Shown here piece after piece: positions 9,667-21,719 of a DNA stretch of 64,000 bases. Both the position numbers and the translations under genes were made by a program. Position 1 is the stretch's first letter. Each line of letters starts with the position of its first letter. The DNA is from Coffea arabica. Lineage: Eukaryota; Streptophyta; Magnoliopsida; Gentianales; Rubiaceae. The notes under the pieces are model-generated. The model was not told where the DNA came from. It was given only the letters and a program-made list of their open reading frames with translations, and ran no database searches. The stretch covers positions 51,717,001-51,781,000 of the forward strand of contig NC_092316.1 in the NCBI RefSeq assembly GCF_036785885.1, in the 5' to 3' direction.

Positions 9667-12600
9667 TGTGACGCCCCGAAAAAAATGAGTTTGAGAACCC
9701 GGAAATTTTCTAATTTTCTAGGGTTTATTTTTTTAACGCCCGCCTTTTCTACATTTTCTTTATTAGAAAAATTTCCCAAATAAAGTTTATGAGCAAAGAT
9801 AGTTTTAAAATGATTTTTCTGGTATCGGTTAGTTTTAAGAAAAACGGCGCGAACCGGCGGGTCCCGCGCACTACCGGTTGAACGCACTACTTGATCACCA
9901 CTTTCTTGCCATACAAGTTTATCACTAATGGAGCAAAATATCCCCCCCTCATACTTATCCACATGGCTGAAATTTGTGGCCAAAAATGTAAGGGAGAGAG
10001 AGAAAAATTTGTATGGTTTTGGTGGTGACAAGTGTCACCACCCTATGGCTCTTTGATTAATTTTTTTCCTTGTTCTTTTATCCTTCATTTTAGCTCATTT
10101 TTCTTCATTTCTTTCTGTTTTGGTCGAGCTCAAGAGAGAGAGAAAGGGAGAGCAAGAAAAACAACCATTTCATCTTGAGTTTGCACCAACCAAGTGAGGA
10201 AATCAAATTCTAAACCGATTAAAGAGTGAGTTGTGATCTTGGGAAGCTAGGGGAACTAAAAATTTCCAAAGGAGGTGAAGTATCACTCTTCCAAGCTTTG
10301 TCTTTGAGGTATGAAATCTGATCATGGTCTTTGATCTTGTGAATCTTGTGTAAATTAGCTTGGCAACTCAAATTTGGTGGTGAATCATGGATGCAATCAT
10401 GTTTTGGGGGTTTTTTCCTTGTGGTATTATGAACTAGGGTTTGCTGATTTCTGCCCAAACTTGCTATATGGTTACTATATGTTGAATATAAGATTATACA
10501 AGGGGCTTTGGTAGTGATTGGAACAAGGAATTGAAGAAAGTTCAATTGAAACCAAAAGATTTCAGATTTCTGGAAATTTTCATCCTATTCTGCCCGTTTT
10601 TGTTGCACCATGTTAGAGGCCGAATTGGCCTTGTCTTAAAACATGAAAGTTGTAGGGAATGACATTTTAGAGGTTCCTGTAAAATTTCAGGTCAATCGGA
10701 GCAGTGTATCTTGTGAAAAGACGGAATTACCCTTGCTGTCCTGGTTTACCCAGAATTGGAGAATTGCGACTGTAATTGGTGAATTTGGTCTGGAATGCTT
10801 CCGAATTAGTTGTTTAGCTCTTCTGACGAAATGTAACCCTGTTTCTAAGCTTTCGGGTGGCTTTGGAATTTCTGGATTTGGACTTGTGTAGGCTGAGTTA
10901 TGATGTTTATGCCGGAATGCGTTTTGTAAACCTGTTTTTGTGATTCTGGTGTGGTATCTTGCATTTTTGACCTGGTTACACTCGAAACTGGGTTGAGTGA
11001 CCTTCTACAATATTGTAACCCTATCTCTTAGCTTCGAAACGGTGGGTCTTGCACCTTCATCCGACAATCATAGCGCCTTTAGTACCATTACCGCAAAATG
11101 ACGTCAAAACTGTTTTTCTGGTTTTGAGCTTAAGTTTCATTTCCGGATTTTTCCCCCCTAGCTTGACTTGCACTAGTACTACTTGGAGCTTGCTGAATGA
11201 CTATGGATGAACTTGTTGTTGTGTGTGTACCTTTGGGACTGGCTGAGGAAATAATGAAGCCATGATGGCTGGAAAAGTTAGCAAATGTAGGGGATGTGCT
11301 GTCCGAACTTTTAAAGGATTTGTTTGCATTGAGTTTGTGATCTAAGACTTGGGTTTGAGCAAGGCAATGACACATGATGGATGATTTCTGAGCCATTGAG
11401 GTGAGTGACCTCAAACTATTTCTGAAGTTTTTTATGAACCGTTTCCTGCATTATTTACTTTTAAACTGTTTCCAAAAGTTACTTTTGAACTGTTTTCTGG
11501 CATATCATGCGTACTTGCATATGAGTGTCCCTTGGTTGCTGTAATTCTTGACTTATTGGCTTGTCATTATTAATTGAAAATGTGTTAAGTACTTTCGATG
11601 ATTGTTAAAACGAGTTTTCTAGGCGAGTGTGTACTTTATCGCACTCGACCTAAATAAATATGAATTTTCAATGATTAATGATTAAATGCTAGTTGCGCAT
11701 GATGTAAGCCTTTTGGCTGAACTGGCCACTGCCCTTCGTTACCGATCGACTCGAGCCAGAAGCGGACTCGGTCGGGCGATATGGTGACCCTGGGTGAATT
11801 GGGTATACTCGAGTATTACCTTGTAGTCCGGCTACGTCCGGATGGGTGGAGTCCGGCCAACGTCCGGAAAAGGGGATGAACGAATAAAAAGATGAACGAG
11901 AGTTTATTTATAAAAATGAAATTTTCAAATAATTGGAGGAATAAGGGGAAATGTCAGGGGAACGAACAAATGAATAGCTCCATGTGAGCGGTATCCTTTT
12001 AATGAATATGTTACTATCGCTTTCCATTGTAAATGTTTCTTGAATTATTGATTATTGATGGTTAATGTGTTGGCTTTGTTATGAAATTCCATGTTCGGAA
12101 CCTTATTGAGATTTTAGCTCATTGAGCTTTGTGGAATTACCATGTGGTGTCATTTTCTGCTTTTGTTTTACTCTCACTGTGCAAATGTTGACCTGTAACA
12201 AAATTACATTTTTACCCCCGGTTACTTATTGAACTTCTAAAACATTACAATGATTTCACTGGCTCACGAGAGCAAAAATACGTACATCTGATTTCTGAAC
12301 CATGACATCAATGAAATGAATTTTTGTGAAAACTATTTGATTACTGATTTTACTGGTTACTCACTGGGCTTTTAGCTCACCCCAAAAATATTTTATTTCC
12401 CCCCCCACAGGGCTCAAGGTGAAGAAAAGCTTGGATTGCTTATTCACGTGACTGGATGGCTTATATCGTGTACAGTTTAAGTTTGGATCTATTTTATGTA
12501 CGAGTTGGTCTTGTATAAATATTTGAAATTGATATGGATGTAAGTATACATTCCACGATTGGAATCAGTTTCCGCTGCATTTGTGACATGTAATTATTGG

Positions 12601-12757
12601 AGACTTGGATGTATGTTTGTGGACCATGTGATGTATATTTGAGATTTATATTGTAATTCATTTGAGGACTGTAGTGATCGACTGAGTCCCGGCGAGAGCC
12701 GGGCAGGCGGCCCGCCGAACCATCTGGTTCGCCTTAGGGGGAGGTGGGGCCGTTACA
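9667..12757 (+). repeat. LTR 2 (middle, chimeric) of the array
   Basis: Up to 11857 it carries every variant that separates LTR 3 from LTR 1. From 12405 onward it carries every variant that separates LTR 1 from LTR 3. I saw no private change. The switch point lies between 11857 and 12405. Confidence 0.9.
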
Positions 12758-12925
12758 AGTGGTATCAGAGCTTAGGCTTCAGATCTCTATAGTGTATTCT
12801 AGGCTTGAAGTTTAGGATGCCGGACTGTGGGCTTGGCTTGAAATATTAGTGATTCTTGCGGGATATCTCGACCTGATTAGTACAAGTGGAATGTCGAGGA
12901 CGACATTCTTTTAAGGAGAGGAGAT
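12758..12925 (+). other. Residual internal region 2: primer-binding site and polypurine tract only
   Basis: Same 168 bp as internal region 1, with TGGTATCAGAGC at 12760-12771 and the purine tract ending at 12924. Confidence 0.88.
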
Positions 12926-15900
12926 TGTGACGCCCCGAAAAAAATGAGTTTGAGAACCCGGAAATTTTCTAATTTTCTAGGGTTTATTTTTTTAACGCCC
13001 GCCTTTTCTACATTTTCTTTATTAGAAAAATTTCCCAAATAAAGTTTATGAGCAAAGATAGTTTTAAAATGATTTTTCTGGTATCGGTTAGTTTTAAGAA
13101 AAACGGCGCGAACCGGCGGGTCCCGCGCACTACCGGTTGAACGCACTACTTGATCACCACTTTCTTGCCATACAAGTTTATCACTAATGGAGCAAAATAT
13201 CCCCCCCTCATACTTATCCACATGGCTGAAATTTGTGGCCAAAAATGTAAGGGAGAGAGAGAAAAATTTGTATGGTTTTGGTGGTGACAAGTGTCACCAC
13301 CCTATGGCTCTTTGATTAATTTTTTTCCTTGTTCTTTTATCCTTCATTTTAGCTCATTTTTCTTCATTTCTTTCTGTTTTGGTCGAGCTCAAGAGAGAGA
13401 GAAAGGGAGAGCAAGAAAAACAACCATTTCATCTTGAGTTTGCACCAACCAAGTGAGGAAATCAAATTCTAAACCGATTAAAGAGTGAGTTGTGATCTTG
13501 GGAAGCTAGGGGAACTAAAAATTTCCAAAGGAGGTGAAGTATCACTCTTCCAAGCTTTGTCTTTGAGGTATGAAATCTGATCATGGTCTTTGATCTTGTG
13601 AATCTTGTGTAAATTAGCTTGGCAACTCAAATTTGGTGGTGAATCATGGATGCAATCATGTTTTGGGGGTTTTTTCCTTGTGGTATTATGAACTAGGGTT
13701 TGCTGATTTCTGCCCAAACTTGCTATATGGTTACTATATGTTGAATATAAGATTATACAAGGGGCTTTGGTAGTGATTGGAACAAGGAATTGAAGAAAGT
13801 TCAATTGAAACCAAAAGATTTCAGATTTCTGGAAATTTTCATCCTATTCTGCCCGTTTTTGTTGCACCATGTTAGAGGCCGAATTGGCCTTGTCTTAAAA
13901 CATGAAAGTTGTAGGGAATGACATTTTAGAGGTTCCTGTAAAATTTCAGGTCAATCGGAGCAGTGTATCTTGTGAAAAGACGGAATTACCCTTGCTGTCC
14001 TGGTTTACCCAGAATTGGAGAATTGCGACTGTAATTGGTGAATTTGGTCTGGAATGCTTCCGAATTAGTTGTTTAGCTCTTCTGACGAAATGTAACCCTG
14101 TTTCTAAGCTTTCGGGTGGCTTTGGAATTTCTGGATTTGGACTTGTGTAGGCTGAGTTATGATGTTTATGCCGGAATGCGTTTTGTAAACCTGTTTTTGT
14201 GATTCTGGTGTGGTATCTTGCATTTTTGACCTGGTTACACTCGAAACTGGGTTGAGTGACCTTCTACAATATTGTAACCCTATCTCTTAGCTTCGAAACG
14301 GTGGGTCTTGCACCTTCATCCGACAATCATAGCGCCTTTAGTACCATTACCGCAAAATGACGTCAAAACTGTTTTTCTGGTTTTGAGCTTAAGTTTCATT
14401 TCCGGATTTTTCCCCCCTAGCTTGACTTGCACTAGTACTACTTGGAGCTTGCTGAATGACTATGGATGAACTTGTTGTTGTGTGTGTACCTTTGGGACTG
14501 GCTGAGGAAATAATGAAGCCATGATGGCTGGAAAAGTTAGCAAATGTAGGGGATGTGCTGTCCGAACTTTTAAAGGATTTGTTTGCATTGAGTTTGTGAT
14601 CTAAGACTTGGGTTTGAGCAAGGCAATGACACATGATGGATGATTTCTGAGCCATTGAGGTGAGTGACCTCAAACTATTTCTGAAGTTTTTTATGAACCG
14701 TTTCCTGCATTATTTACTTTTAAACTGTTTCCAAAAGTTACTTTTGAACTGTTTTCTGGCATATCATGCGTACTTGCATATGAGTGTCCCTTGGTTGCTG
14801 TAATTCTTGACTTATTGGCTTGTCATTATTAATTGAAAATGTGTTAAGTACTTTCGATGATTGTTAAAACGAGTTTTCTAGGCGAGTGTGTACTTTATCG
14901 CACTCGACCTAAATAAATATGAATTTTCAATGATTAATGATTAAATGCTAGTTGCGCATGATGTAAGCCTTTTGGCTGAACTGGCCACTGCCCTTCGTTA
15001 CCGATCGACTCGAGCCAGAAGCGGACTCGGTCGGGCGATATGGTGACCCTGGGTGAATTGGGTATACTCGAGTATTACCTTGTAGTCCGGCTACGTCCGG
15101 ATGGGTGGAGTCCGGCCAACGTCCGGAAAAGGGGATGAACGAATAAAAAGATGAACGAGAGTTTATTTATAAAAATGAAATTTTCAAATAATTGGAGGAA
15201 TAAGGGGAAATGTCAGGGGAACGAACAAATGAATAGCTCCATGTGAGCGGTATCCTTTTAATGAATATGTTACTATCGCTTTCCATTGTAAATGTTTCTT
15301 GAATTATTGATTATTGATGGTTAATGTGTTGGCTTTGTTATGAAATTCCATGTTCGGAACCTTATTGAGATTTTAGCTCATTGAGCTTTGTGGAATTACC
15401 ATGTGGTGTCATTTTCTGCTTTTGTTTTACTCTCACTGTGCAAATGTTGACCTGTAACAAAATTACATTTTTACCCCCGGTTACTTATTGAACTTCTAAA
15501 ACATTACAATGATTTCACTGGCTCACGAGAGCAAAAATACGTACATCTGATTTCTGAACCATGACATCAATGAAATGAATTTTTGTGAAAACTATTTGAT
15601 TACTGATTTTACTGGTTACTCACTGGGCTTTTAGCTCACCCCAAAAATATTTTATTTCCCCCCTCACAGGGCTCAAGGTGAAGAAAAGCTTGGATTGCTT
15701 ATTCACGTGACTGGATGGCTTATATCGTGTACAGTTTAAGTTTGGATCTATTTTATGTACGAGTTGGTCTTGTATAAATATTTGAAATTGATATGGATGT
15801 AAGTATACATTCCACGATTGGAATCAGTTTCCGCTGCATTTGTGACATGTAATTATTGGAGACTTGGATGTATGTTTGTGGACCATGTGATGTATATTTG

Positions 15901-16016
15901 AGATTTATATTGTAATTCATTTGAGGATTGTAGTGATCGACTGAGTCCCGGCGAGAGTTGGGCAGGCGGCCCGCCGAACCCTCTGGTTCGCCTTAGGGGG
16001 AGGTGGGGCCGTCACA
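12926..16016 (+). repeat. LTR 3 of the array
   Basis: Differs from LTR 2 only in its last 353 bp, at 15664, 15928, 15958, 15959, 15981 and 16013. Most of these are C-to-T changes. LTR 1 and LTR 3 differ at about 16 of 3091 sites (0.5%), which would be roughly 0.2 million years at 1.3e-8 substitutions per site per year. Confidence 0.9.
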
Positions 16017-16329
16017 TACTAAAATAGAGTTGAAAGATGAACCAAACTAGAGGTGACAAAATAAATATATAGATCATATTGATTTTATATCAATGGACCA
16101 TAGATTAAATGGTCCAATCCGCTCAAATCCATAAAATAAATGGTTATATATGAATTGGATTCAAATAGACGATGAATGTCTAATTATCCATTTAAACTCT
16201 ATTTAACTAACACACATCTAATTCCTTTAACTAACTCTATTACATTGACACTACTAAGTTAATAGAATGAGTTTTGATAACTAAGAAGAATAAAAACAGA
16301 AAAAATGGACACAGAAAATAAATAAAGCA

Positions 16330-18350
16330 TGTAAAAAGTTGTAAAAGGCTGATTGAGAAGAAATCTTTGTCCGCGTGACTGGGAAGAATGTGAACGATGT
16401 CTTGGAAAAGTTTCAGCTCCTCCGCCACATTGGCTGCTGCTGAGTTGCTAAGTTGCTGCCTCTCATTACCGTCACTGTTATTCTGCACAACTTCGTGTTA
16501 GGAAATTGGCTTAAATTCTTTTAGGTAGATTTCCTATTTTGTGTGGAAGTAACTAGTTTCCTAATTGGTTTTAGTTACTTGAAATAGTAGCCAAGAAATT
16601 CTATTTAGTTTAGGAAATAGTATTGGTTTCCAATTGTTATTTGGTTTTTTGGCAGTATTGTTCCCTATAAATAGATGAGTTGGCATACTACACAAATAGA
16701 CACGAGGACGCACAAGGGACACAAGGGGCATCATGTAGTCTTATACATGGGGTGTGTGAGAGGGTTCTTGGGAGATGAGAGATGGTATACAAGGGTTGGG
16801 CTTGGGTTCAAGTTGTATTCTTGTATAGGGTTTTCCTCTCATAATAAAGAACAGGTTTCTCTCCGTGGATGTAGGCTCAATGGTGGAGCCGAACCACGTT
16901 AAATATTGTGTGTCGTTTATCTTTCATGCTTATGACTTATTTGCTATTAAATTGTTGTGCACTTGATGTCTCAAAAGTTGTTTATTCCGCGCCTGGATCC
17001 CAACAAGTGGTATCAGAGCTTGGTTGTGAGACTGGGCTGCTCAAGGTTCATAGTTGGATCATAGTTAACTATTGAGATCAAGTGGATTGGTAGTTGTCAC
17101 CAATTGAATAATTTAATGGGTGGTATTCTTGTTTCAATGGCTTGGGAAAAACCATTGATGGTGAAGGATGGGAAGTCGAAAAGCATGGAAATGCTTGACA
17201 GTGAATCTAAGCAGGTGATTCAAGGGTCAAGGAAAAGGTGGAGTCCAATGTTGATTTTGGACGTGAATCGGTGGAGACTTTCTCACACCTCCAACGGTTG
17301 ATTCTTCATCCCAGTGGATTTTAGATTTTGGTTATGTTTTTTGGGTGGTGTGGCACGTGTTCCAAAGAAACAAGGAGATCTAATTTCTATGCGCCAGAAG
17401 ACTCTGACAGGTATGAGTTTTTCGTTTTAGGTGGAGTCTTGGAAACCACATGTGGCGAGACAGTCCTGAGGATGGGAAGAAGTATGGTGACTTTACCACT
17501 AGATTGCCTCAATGGTTAGGGTTAGAGCTCACAGAAGGGGATCCCAAATTGCAAGTGGTGGTGAGAAGAAATCCTGCAAAGGGAGATGGTGAATTGAGGC
17601 ACCTTCTCACGGGTCAACTGGAGGTTGGACTCGGGGCAACTACACATGTTTATTTGCCGATTGAATCAATTTGGTGTCAGAACTGTATTGATTCGGGTGT
17701 GTAGTTTGGTACCATATTATTTGGTAATTGAAGGCAAATGGTTGCTAAAAGAAATTTTCGCCAATGTGGAGATTTGTTAGGAAATTGGCTTAAATTCTTT
17801 TAGGTAGATTTCCTATTTTGTGTGGAAGTAACTAGTTTCCTAATTGGTTTTAGTTACTTGAAGTAGTAGCCAAGAAATTCTATTTAGTTTAGGAAATAGT
17901 ATTGGTTTCCAATTGTTATTTGGTTTTTTGACAGTATTGTTCCCTATAAATAGATGAGTTGGCATACTACACAAATAGACACGAGGACGCACAAGGGACA
18001 CAAGGGGCATCATGTAGCCTTATACATGGGGTGTGTGAGAGGGTTCTTGGGAGATGAGAGATGGTATACAAGGGTTGGGTTTGGGTTCAAGTTGTATTCT
18101 TGTATAGGGTTTTCCTCTCATAATAAAGAACAGGTTTCTCTCCGTGGATGTAGGATCAATGGTGGAGCCGAACCACGTTAAATATTGTGTGTCGTTTATC
18201 TTTCATGCTTGTGACTTATTTGCTATTAAATTGTTGTGCACTTGATGTCTCAATAGTTGTTTATTCCGCGCCTGGATCCCAACACTTCGTTGGCCAGTGC
18301 CAACGGGCATCTTTCTGCACACGACGGTGCTATGGCAGCAATCAAGTTTA
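16330..18350 (-). pseudogene. Possible captured gene fragment interrupted by the LTR element
   Basis: On the minus strand a frame runs from about 18350 to 18290, is cut by the LTR element, and resumes from 16488 towards 16240. The frame on the two sides matches when the inserted element and one copy of its duplicated site are set aside. The protein is hydrophilic and helical and includes NVAEELKLFQDIVHILPSHA, then becomes hydrophobic after about 16330, as if an exon had ended. I do not recognise a family. It sits inside a hAT-type element, so capture of a host exon is one explanation and chance is another. Confidence 0.3.
16496..18284 (+). mobile_element. Small non-autonomous Copia-like LTR element (TRIM/SMART size class)
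   Basis: LTRs of 510 bp (16496-17005 and 17775-18284) flank 769 bp. The target duplication CTTCG is perfect at 16491-16495 and 18285-18289. The primer-binding site TGGTATCAGAGC is at 17008-17019, and a polypurine stretch (AATGTGGAGATT) ends at 17774. Each LTR has a TATAAATA box (near 16667 and 17946) and an AATAAAG polyadenylation-like signal about 175 bp downstream. The LTRs differ at about seven sites (1.4%). The interior holds open frames of 60-85 codons, the longest at 17450-17704; none resembles gag or pol. It must be mobilised in trans. Confidence 0.87.
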
Positions 18351-18657
18351 TGTAAAGCACTTTTCTTTTCTTTTTTTTTTTTTAAATTACTCATCCTCTC
18401 TTTGTTTCGTTTAAAACGCTTTAATTCGACTTCAAAGCTTGAAACTGGAGACGAGGGCAGTCTTCCGAGTTCTGGGTTTTTATGTCAAAGTTTTTCTTTT
18501 ATTTGTCAAGTTTTTTTTTTCTTAATCACTTACTGCGAGGTGGGAGATTCACTTAGCATCATAATAAACATTTAGTACTACTGAAAAATGGAGGGTTTTC
18601 TCATTACCTTTTCAAAACTGTTGAGCCAATTGGTTTTACTTGAATGTCCGTTAATAT

Positions 18658-19376
18658 CAGAGGCGAAGCCAAGACCCCACAGTAAATTCAAATTTTAGTA
18701 CAGTAAACCCATTTTTTTTCGGCGGTACATTAAAACTTTTACAAGTTTCATTAATATGTTGTAGAAAATTGCCCTGCATAATTTGATTTACATCTCCGTC
18801 ATGCACTAAAAATAATAGATCTTCAAAATGTTCATAATTGTACATTACAAGTACTCATCTTCTGAAAATGTTGCAAAATCAATACATTATTAATTTTGTT
18901 AAAACAACTTTTTCAGTGCAAGTAACTTAAACTTTTAAATAATCAGCGAACTACCATCAACTTGATTTTTACGAGTTTCTTTTAAGAAATTTATCTATAG
19001 CTTATTATGAATGAATCGTATTATAAATAAAAGTTTAGCATCCATTTCAAAAATTCTTGTTTTTGGAAACTTTGAAGTTTGAAAGAATTAGTTTTTCCAC
19101 TCCACTCAAGAAAGGTCATCCCTTGTTTTTAAAAACTTTAGAAGAATTTATTCTTGAAATAACTTGAAACAAATTCAAAATTCTTGTGATAGCAAAATTT
19201 ATGAATTTTCAATTATTTAGGTTCAATATATATAAAAAAGAAAATTTGTTAAAATTTAGTGGGGTCAAATAAGATGCAATATTAAAATTTTCTAAATTTC
19301 CTAAGCCCAAAAGTTAACTTTTTCAAAGATAAGTGGGTCAATTGATTCCACTTACTTCCATGTGGCTCCACCACTG
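18658..19376. mobile_element. hAT MITE
   Basis: Inverted ends CAGAGGCGAAGCCA (18658) and the reverse complement of CAGTGGTGGAGCCA (ending 19376) match the common plant hAT end CAGTGGCGGAGCCA. The 8-bp target duplication GTTAATAT is perfect at 18650-18657 and 19377-19384. At 719 bp with no transposase it is non-autonomous. It is nested inside the hAT-type element at 16048-19471. Confidence 0.85.
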
Positions 19377-19479
19377 GTTAATATCCATCTAAATTTGTTT
19401 AATGATCCAAAACATTTAAGTGAGGTGGATATGTATGGTTAAATGGATATGAATTGAATCTGCCACTTCTAAATCAAAC

Positions 19480-20032
19480 TGGTTAATACTTGAAGGGAGT
19501 TCGATTTGGTAAAGGCTTATTCGAATTTGGTTTGCCAACTAATCAATCTAAATTTAAATAGTATTTTATGTTCAATAATACCAAATTTGATAAAAATCTC
19601 ATTCAAATTCAGTTTCGCAACTAAACAAGCTAATTTGAAAAAATTTTAAATTCATTAAAATAATCAAACAATTTTAAACACTAAGGTGTTTAGTTTGATT
19701 AGGCTCGTTTACATTCCTAACCAAAAAGAATTATGATACCGGATAAAAAAAGTCTACGCATGATGTTCCACGGAAAAGAACAAGGATTGTATACTCCCAA
19801 GTCATATAAATTTTGTCATCTTGTTGAATAAACCCGAAATATTTGACTGTAAACAGATTACTTACGTATGATAATTGTTTTGATCTGTAAACATCACCAA
19901 CAGCGTATGGAGAAAATATGGACTGCAGGGGAGTATACAATCCGAGAATGATGATCGTAGGCATGCAATCTCTGAATATTCAAATGTCAAAGAAGCACTT
20001 ACTGAAGTAATGCAGTCTTAGAAATTATGCTA
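19480..20032. other. Intergenic DNA with copy A of a diverged repeat
   Basis: 19781-20015 is a diverged relative of 23188-23420. Both share GTCATATAAATTTTGT and a TGAAT-TTCAAATGTCA block in the same order. I cannot name the repeat and see no gene. Confidence 0.45.
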
Positions 20033-20041
20033 AATATTATT

Positions 20042-21184
20042 GGGAAAATGGCCAATTTAGTCCTTCAACTTTTTAACTTAAGGCGATTTGATCCTTCCTC
20101 TTTTATTTAGGTAATTTTAGTCCTTTAACTAAAATTAGTAACCAATTTCATCCTTTTGCAGCATCGCCGCCAGTAAAACTCTTTTCGGCACAAAATTCAC
20201 CATCAAGTTAAGGGCAATATAGGAATTACGAAATAGGGATCATTTTTAAAACAATGAATGCAAAATAGTTTTTGTTACATTGGGGAGAAAACCAATTCTC
20301 CATTAATTTGGGGAGTAAAACGAAAGGTGCAATAAACGAAATTGTTCTTCTTCTCCACCTCTGGCTGATACCAAAGCCCCACAAAACTGCAAAAGCTAAC
20401 CCACCAGCAGAATTCCAAACCCAAATTCCCAAAACCTTACTCAAAGCTGCTAAATCATTTATTTTTTGGAACCCCAATACAAGCCCACTCGTCAAGTCTC
20501 GTTTCCCCAGCAAAATCTACTACTGGCATCGGAGTTAATTGTCGACAGGGGCTATGCAGCAGGAGGGGATGGATAAGGACGTAAAGAAGTCGAAGAAAAA
20601 GTCTGAATTGTAAGCCTAAAGTTCAAAGTGAAAATGCAATTTAAAATAATGATTTAAGGAAGTTATTTTCCAAGCTTTGATGCAACGATGATGAGGTAGC
20701 TATCGACAAGGGAATGCTTAGAAAACAGCTAATCCATTTGCTACTTTGAATACTTTTCTTGAGTTTATCAAAAAAAATTTGTATGTTGATAAGTCTTAAT
20801 TGTAAACTAAAATTACAAGATACATGATGATGTACAAAAACAATGTTGATGATGGTTTTTTTTTTAAAGAAAAAAAAAAGACATATGGTTTTTGGAAGCT
20901 AACCGAAGAAGAAGAATCAGAGATGCAGCTGCTTATTGAAGAAGATGAAATGTTTTCTGCTTTACTCCTTAGCAATTTTCTGATTTTTTGTTTTGACCTT
21001 TAACTTGTAGTTCCTATATTACCCTTAATTAGGTGATGATTTTTGTGTCAAAAAGTAGTACCGCCACAAAAGAATGAAATTAGCTACTAAATTTAAGTTG
21101 AAGGACTAAAAGCATCTAAATAAAAAATGAAGGATGAAATTGATTTAAGTAAAAAAGTTTGAGGATTAAATTGGCCATTTTCCC
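20042..21184. mobile_element. Mutator-like MITE, possibly carrying captured sequence
   Basis: Inverted ends GGGAAAATGGCCAATTTA at both sides are flanked by a perfect 9-bp target duplication AATATTATT (20033-20041 and 21185-21193). A 9-bp duplication is the mark of Mutator-like elements. The centre, about 20290-20540, is richer in GC than its surroundings and open in more than one frame (88 codons on plus, 95 on minus). That is compatible with a captured gene piece (Pack-MULE style), but I recognise no family. No transposase is present. Confidence 0.8.
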
Positions 21185-21193
21185 AATATTATT

Positions 21194-21714
21194 CTACAGG
21201 AAATGGAAAATTTTGTGAACTTATTCAATGATGATCATGTTATATTCTCCGCATTTAATTATTTAATATTAGTGTTCACATCATAAAATCGCAAAATGGC
21301 CCAGCCAAATCTCTCTGAAAAGGTCTGTCAAGTATATATATATATATGAAGTCCTTTTCATAACACAAATAGCCATAGACTTTCTCTCCTTTTTTTTTTT
21401 ATACGTAAACATAGCTTTTTTGTTGATATTCAAGAAATTTGTACACCTTGGTAAGAAACCAAAATCCATTTTCTAGCCAGGGAAAAAGGACAAAAAAAGG
21501 TTATACACAACACTCTCTACTCCTTATCTATACAGGATCAATGAATAAAAATACCTTGATCGAAATTCCGAGCTTTAGGCACTTCCCATTTTTATGAGCC
21601 CTAGTCTACACTAGGATTTCACAATTCTCATGGCTTTTTTTTTTTTTTTTTTTTTTTTTTGGTGATATCATGCCGTGCCGTGAGAACACTGTAAGAATAT
21701 TCTTTTTCTTTTTC
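21194..21714. other. Intergenic DNA with a poly-T run
   Basis: A run of about 26 T lies at 21634-21660. No gene or element end was found. Confidence 0.4.
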
Positions 21715-21719
21715 TTTGT

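Larger units (their letters stand above)
6408..16016 (+). mobile_element. Three-LTR array of a Tekay-like (Gypsy) element with nearly all internal DNA deleted
   Basis: The order is LTR (6408-9498), 168 bp, LTR (9667-12757), 168 bp, LTR (12926-16016). Every LTR is 3091 bp, begins TGTGACGCCCCG and ends CA. A 5-bp target duplication TACTA lies at 6403-6407 and 16017-16021, so the whole block entered as one insertion. Each 168-bp spacer holds only a primer-binding site and a polypurine tract. LTR length, the TGTGACGCCCCG start and the style of the ends suit the Tekay/Del chromovirus lineage; without a polymerase this is inference. No gag or pol is present. Open frames inside the LTRs recur in all three copies and have no recognisable product. 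Confidence 0.92.
16048..19471. mobile_element. hAT-type element carrying two younger insertions
   Basis: The ends are TAGAGGTGACAAA at 16048 and the reverse complement of TAGAAGTGGCAGA at 19471. The flanking 8-mers are AACCAAAC (16040-16047) and AATCAAAC (19472-19479), a target duplication with one mismatch. Inside are a Copia-like LTR element (16496-18284) and a second hAT MITE (18658-19376). About 900 bp of the element's own sequence remains, part of which looks coding. Confidence 0.7.

Noticed and set aside
6374..14673. Recurrent 82-137-codon open frames in the 3259-bp tandem units
   Set aside because: They fall inside the LTRs, repeat only because the LTR is repeated, have no recognisable domain and partly run on the strand opposite to the element.
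6408..16016. Reading the 3259-bp periodicity as satellite DNA
   Set aside because: LTR ends, primer-binding site, polypurine tract and a single outer target duplication explain the periodicity fully.
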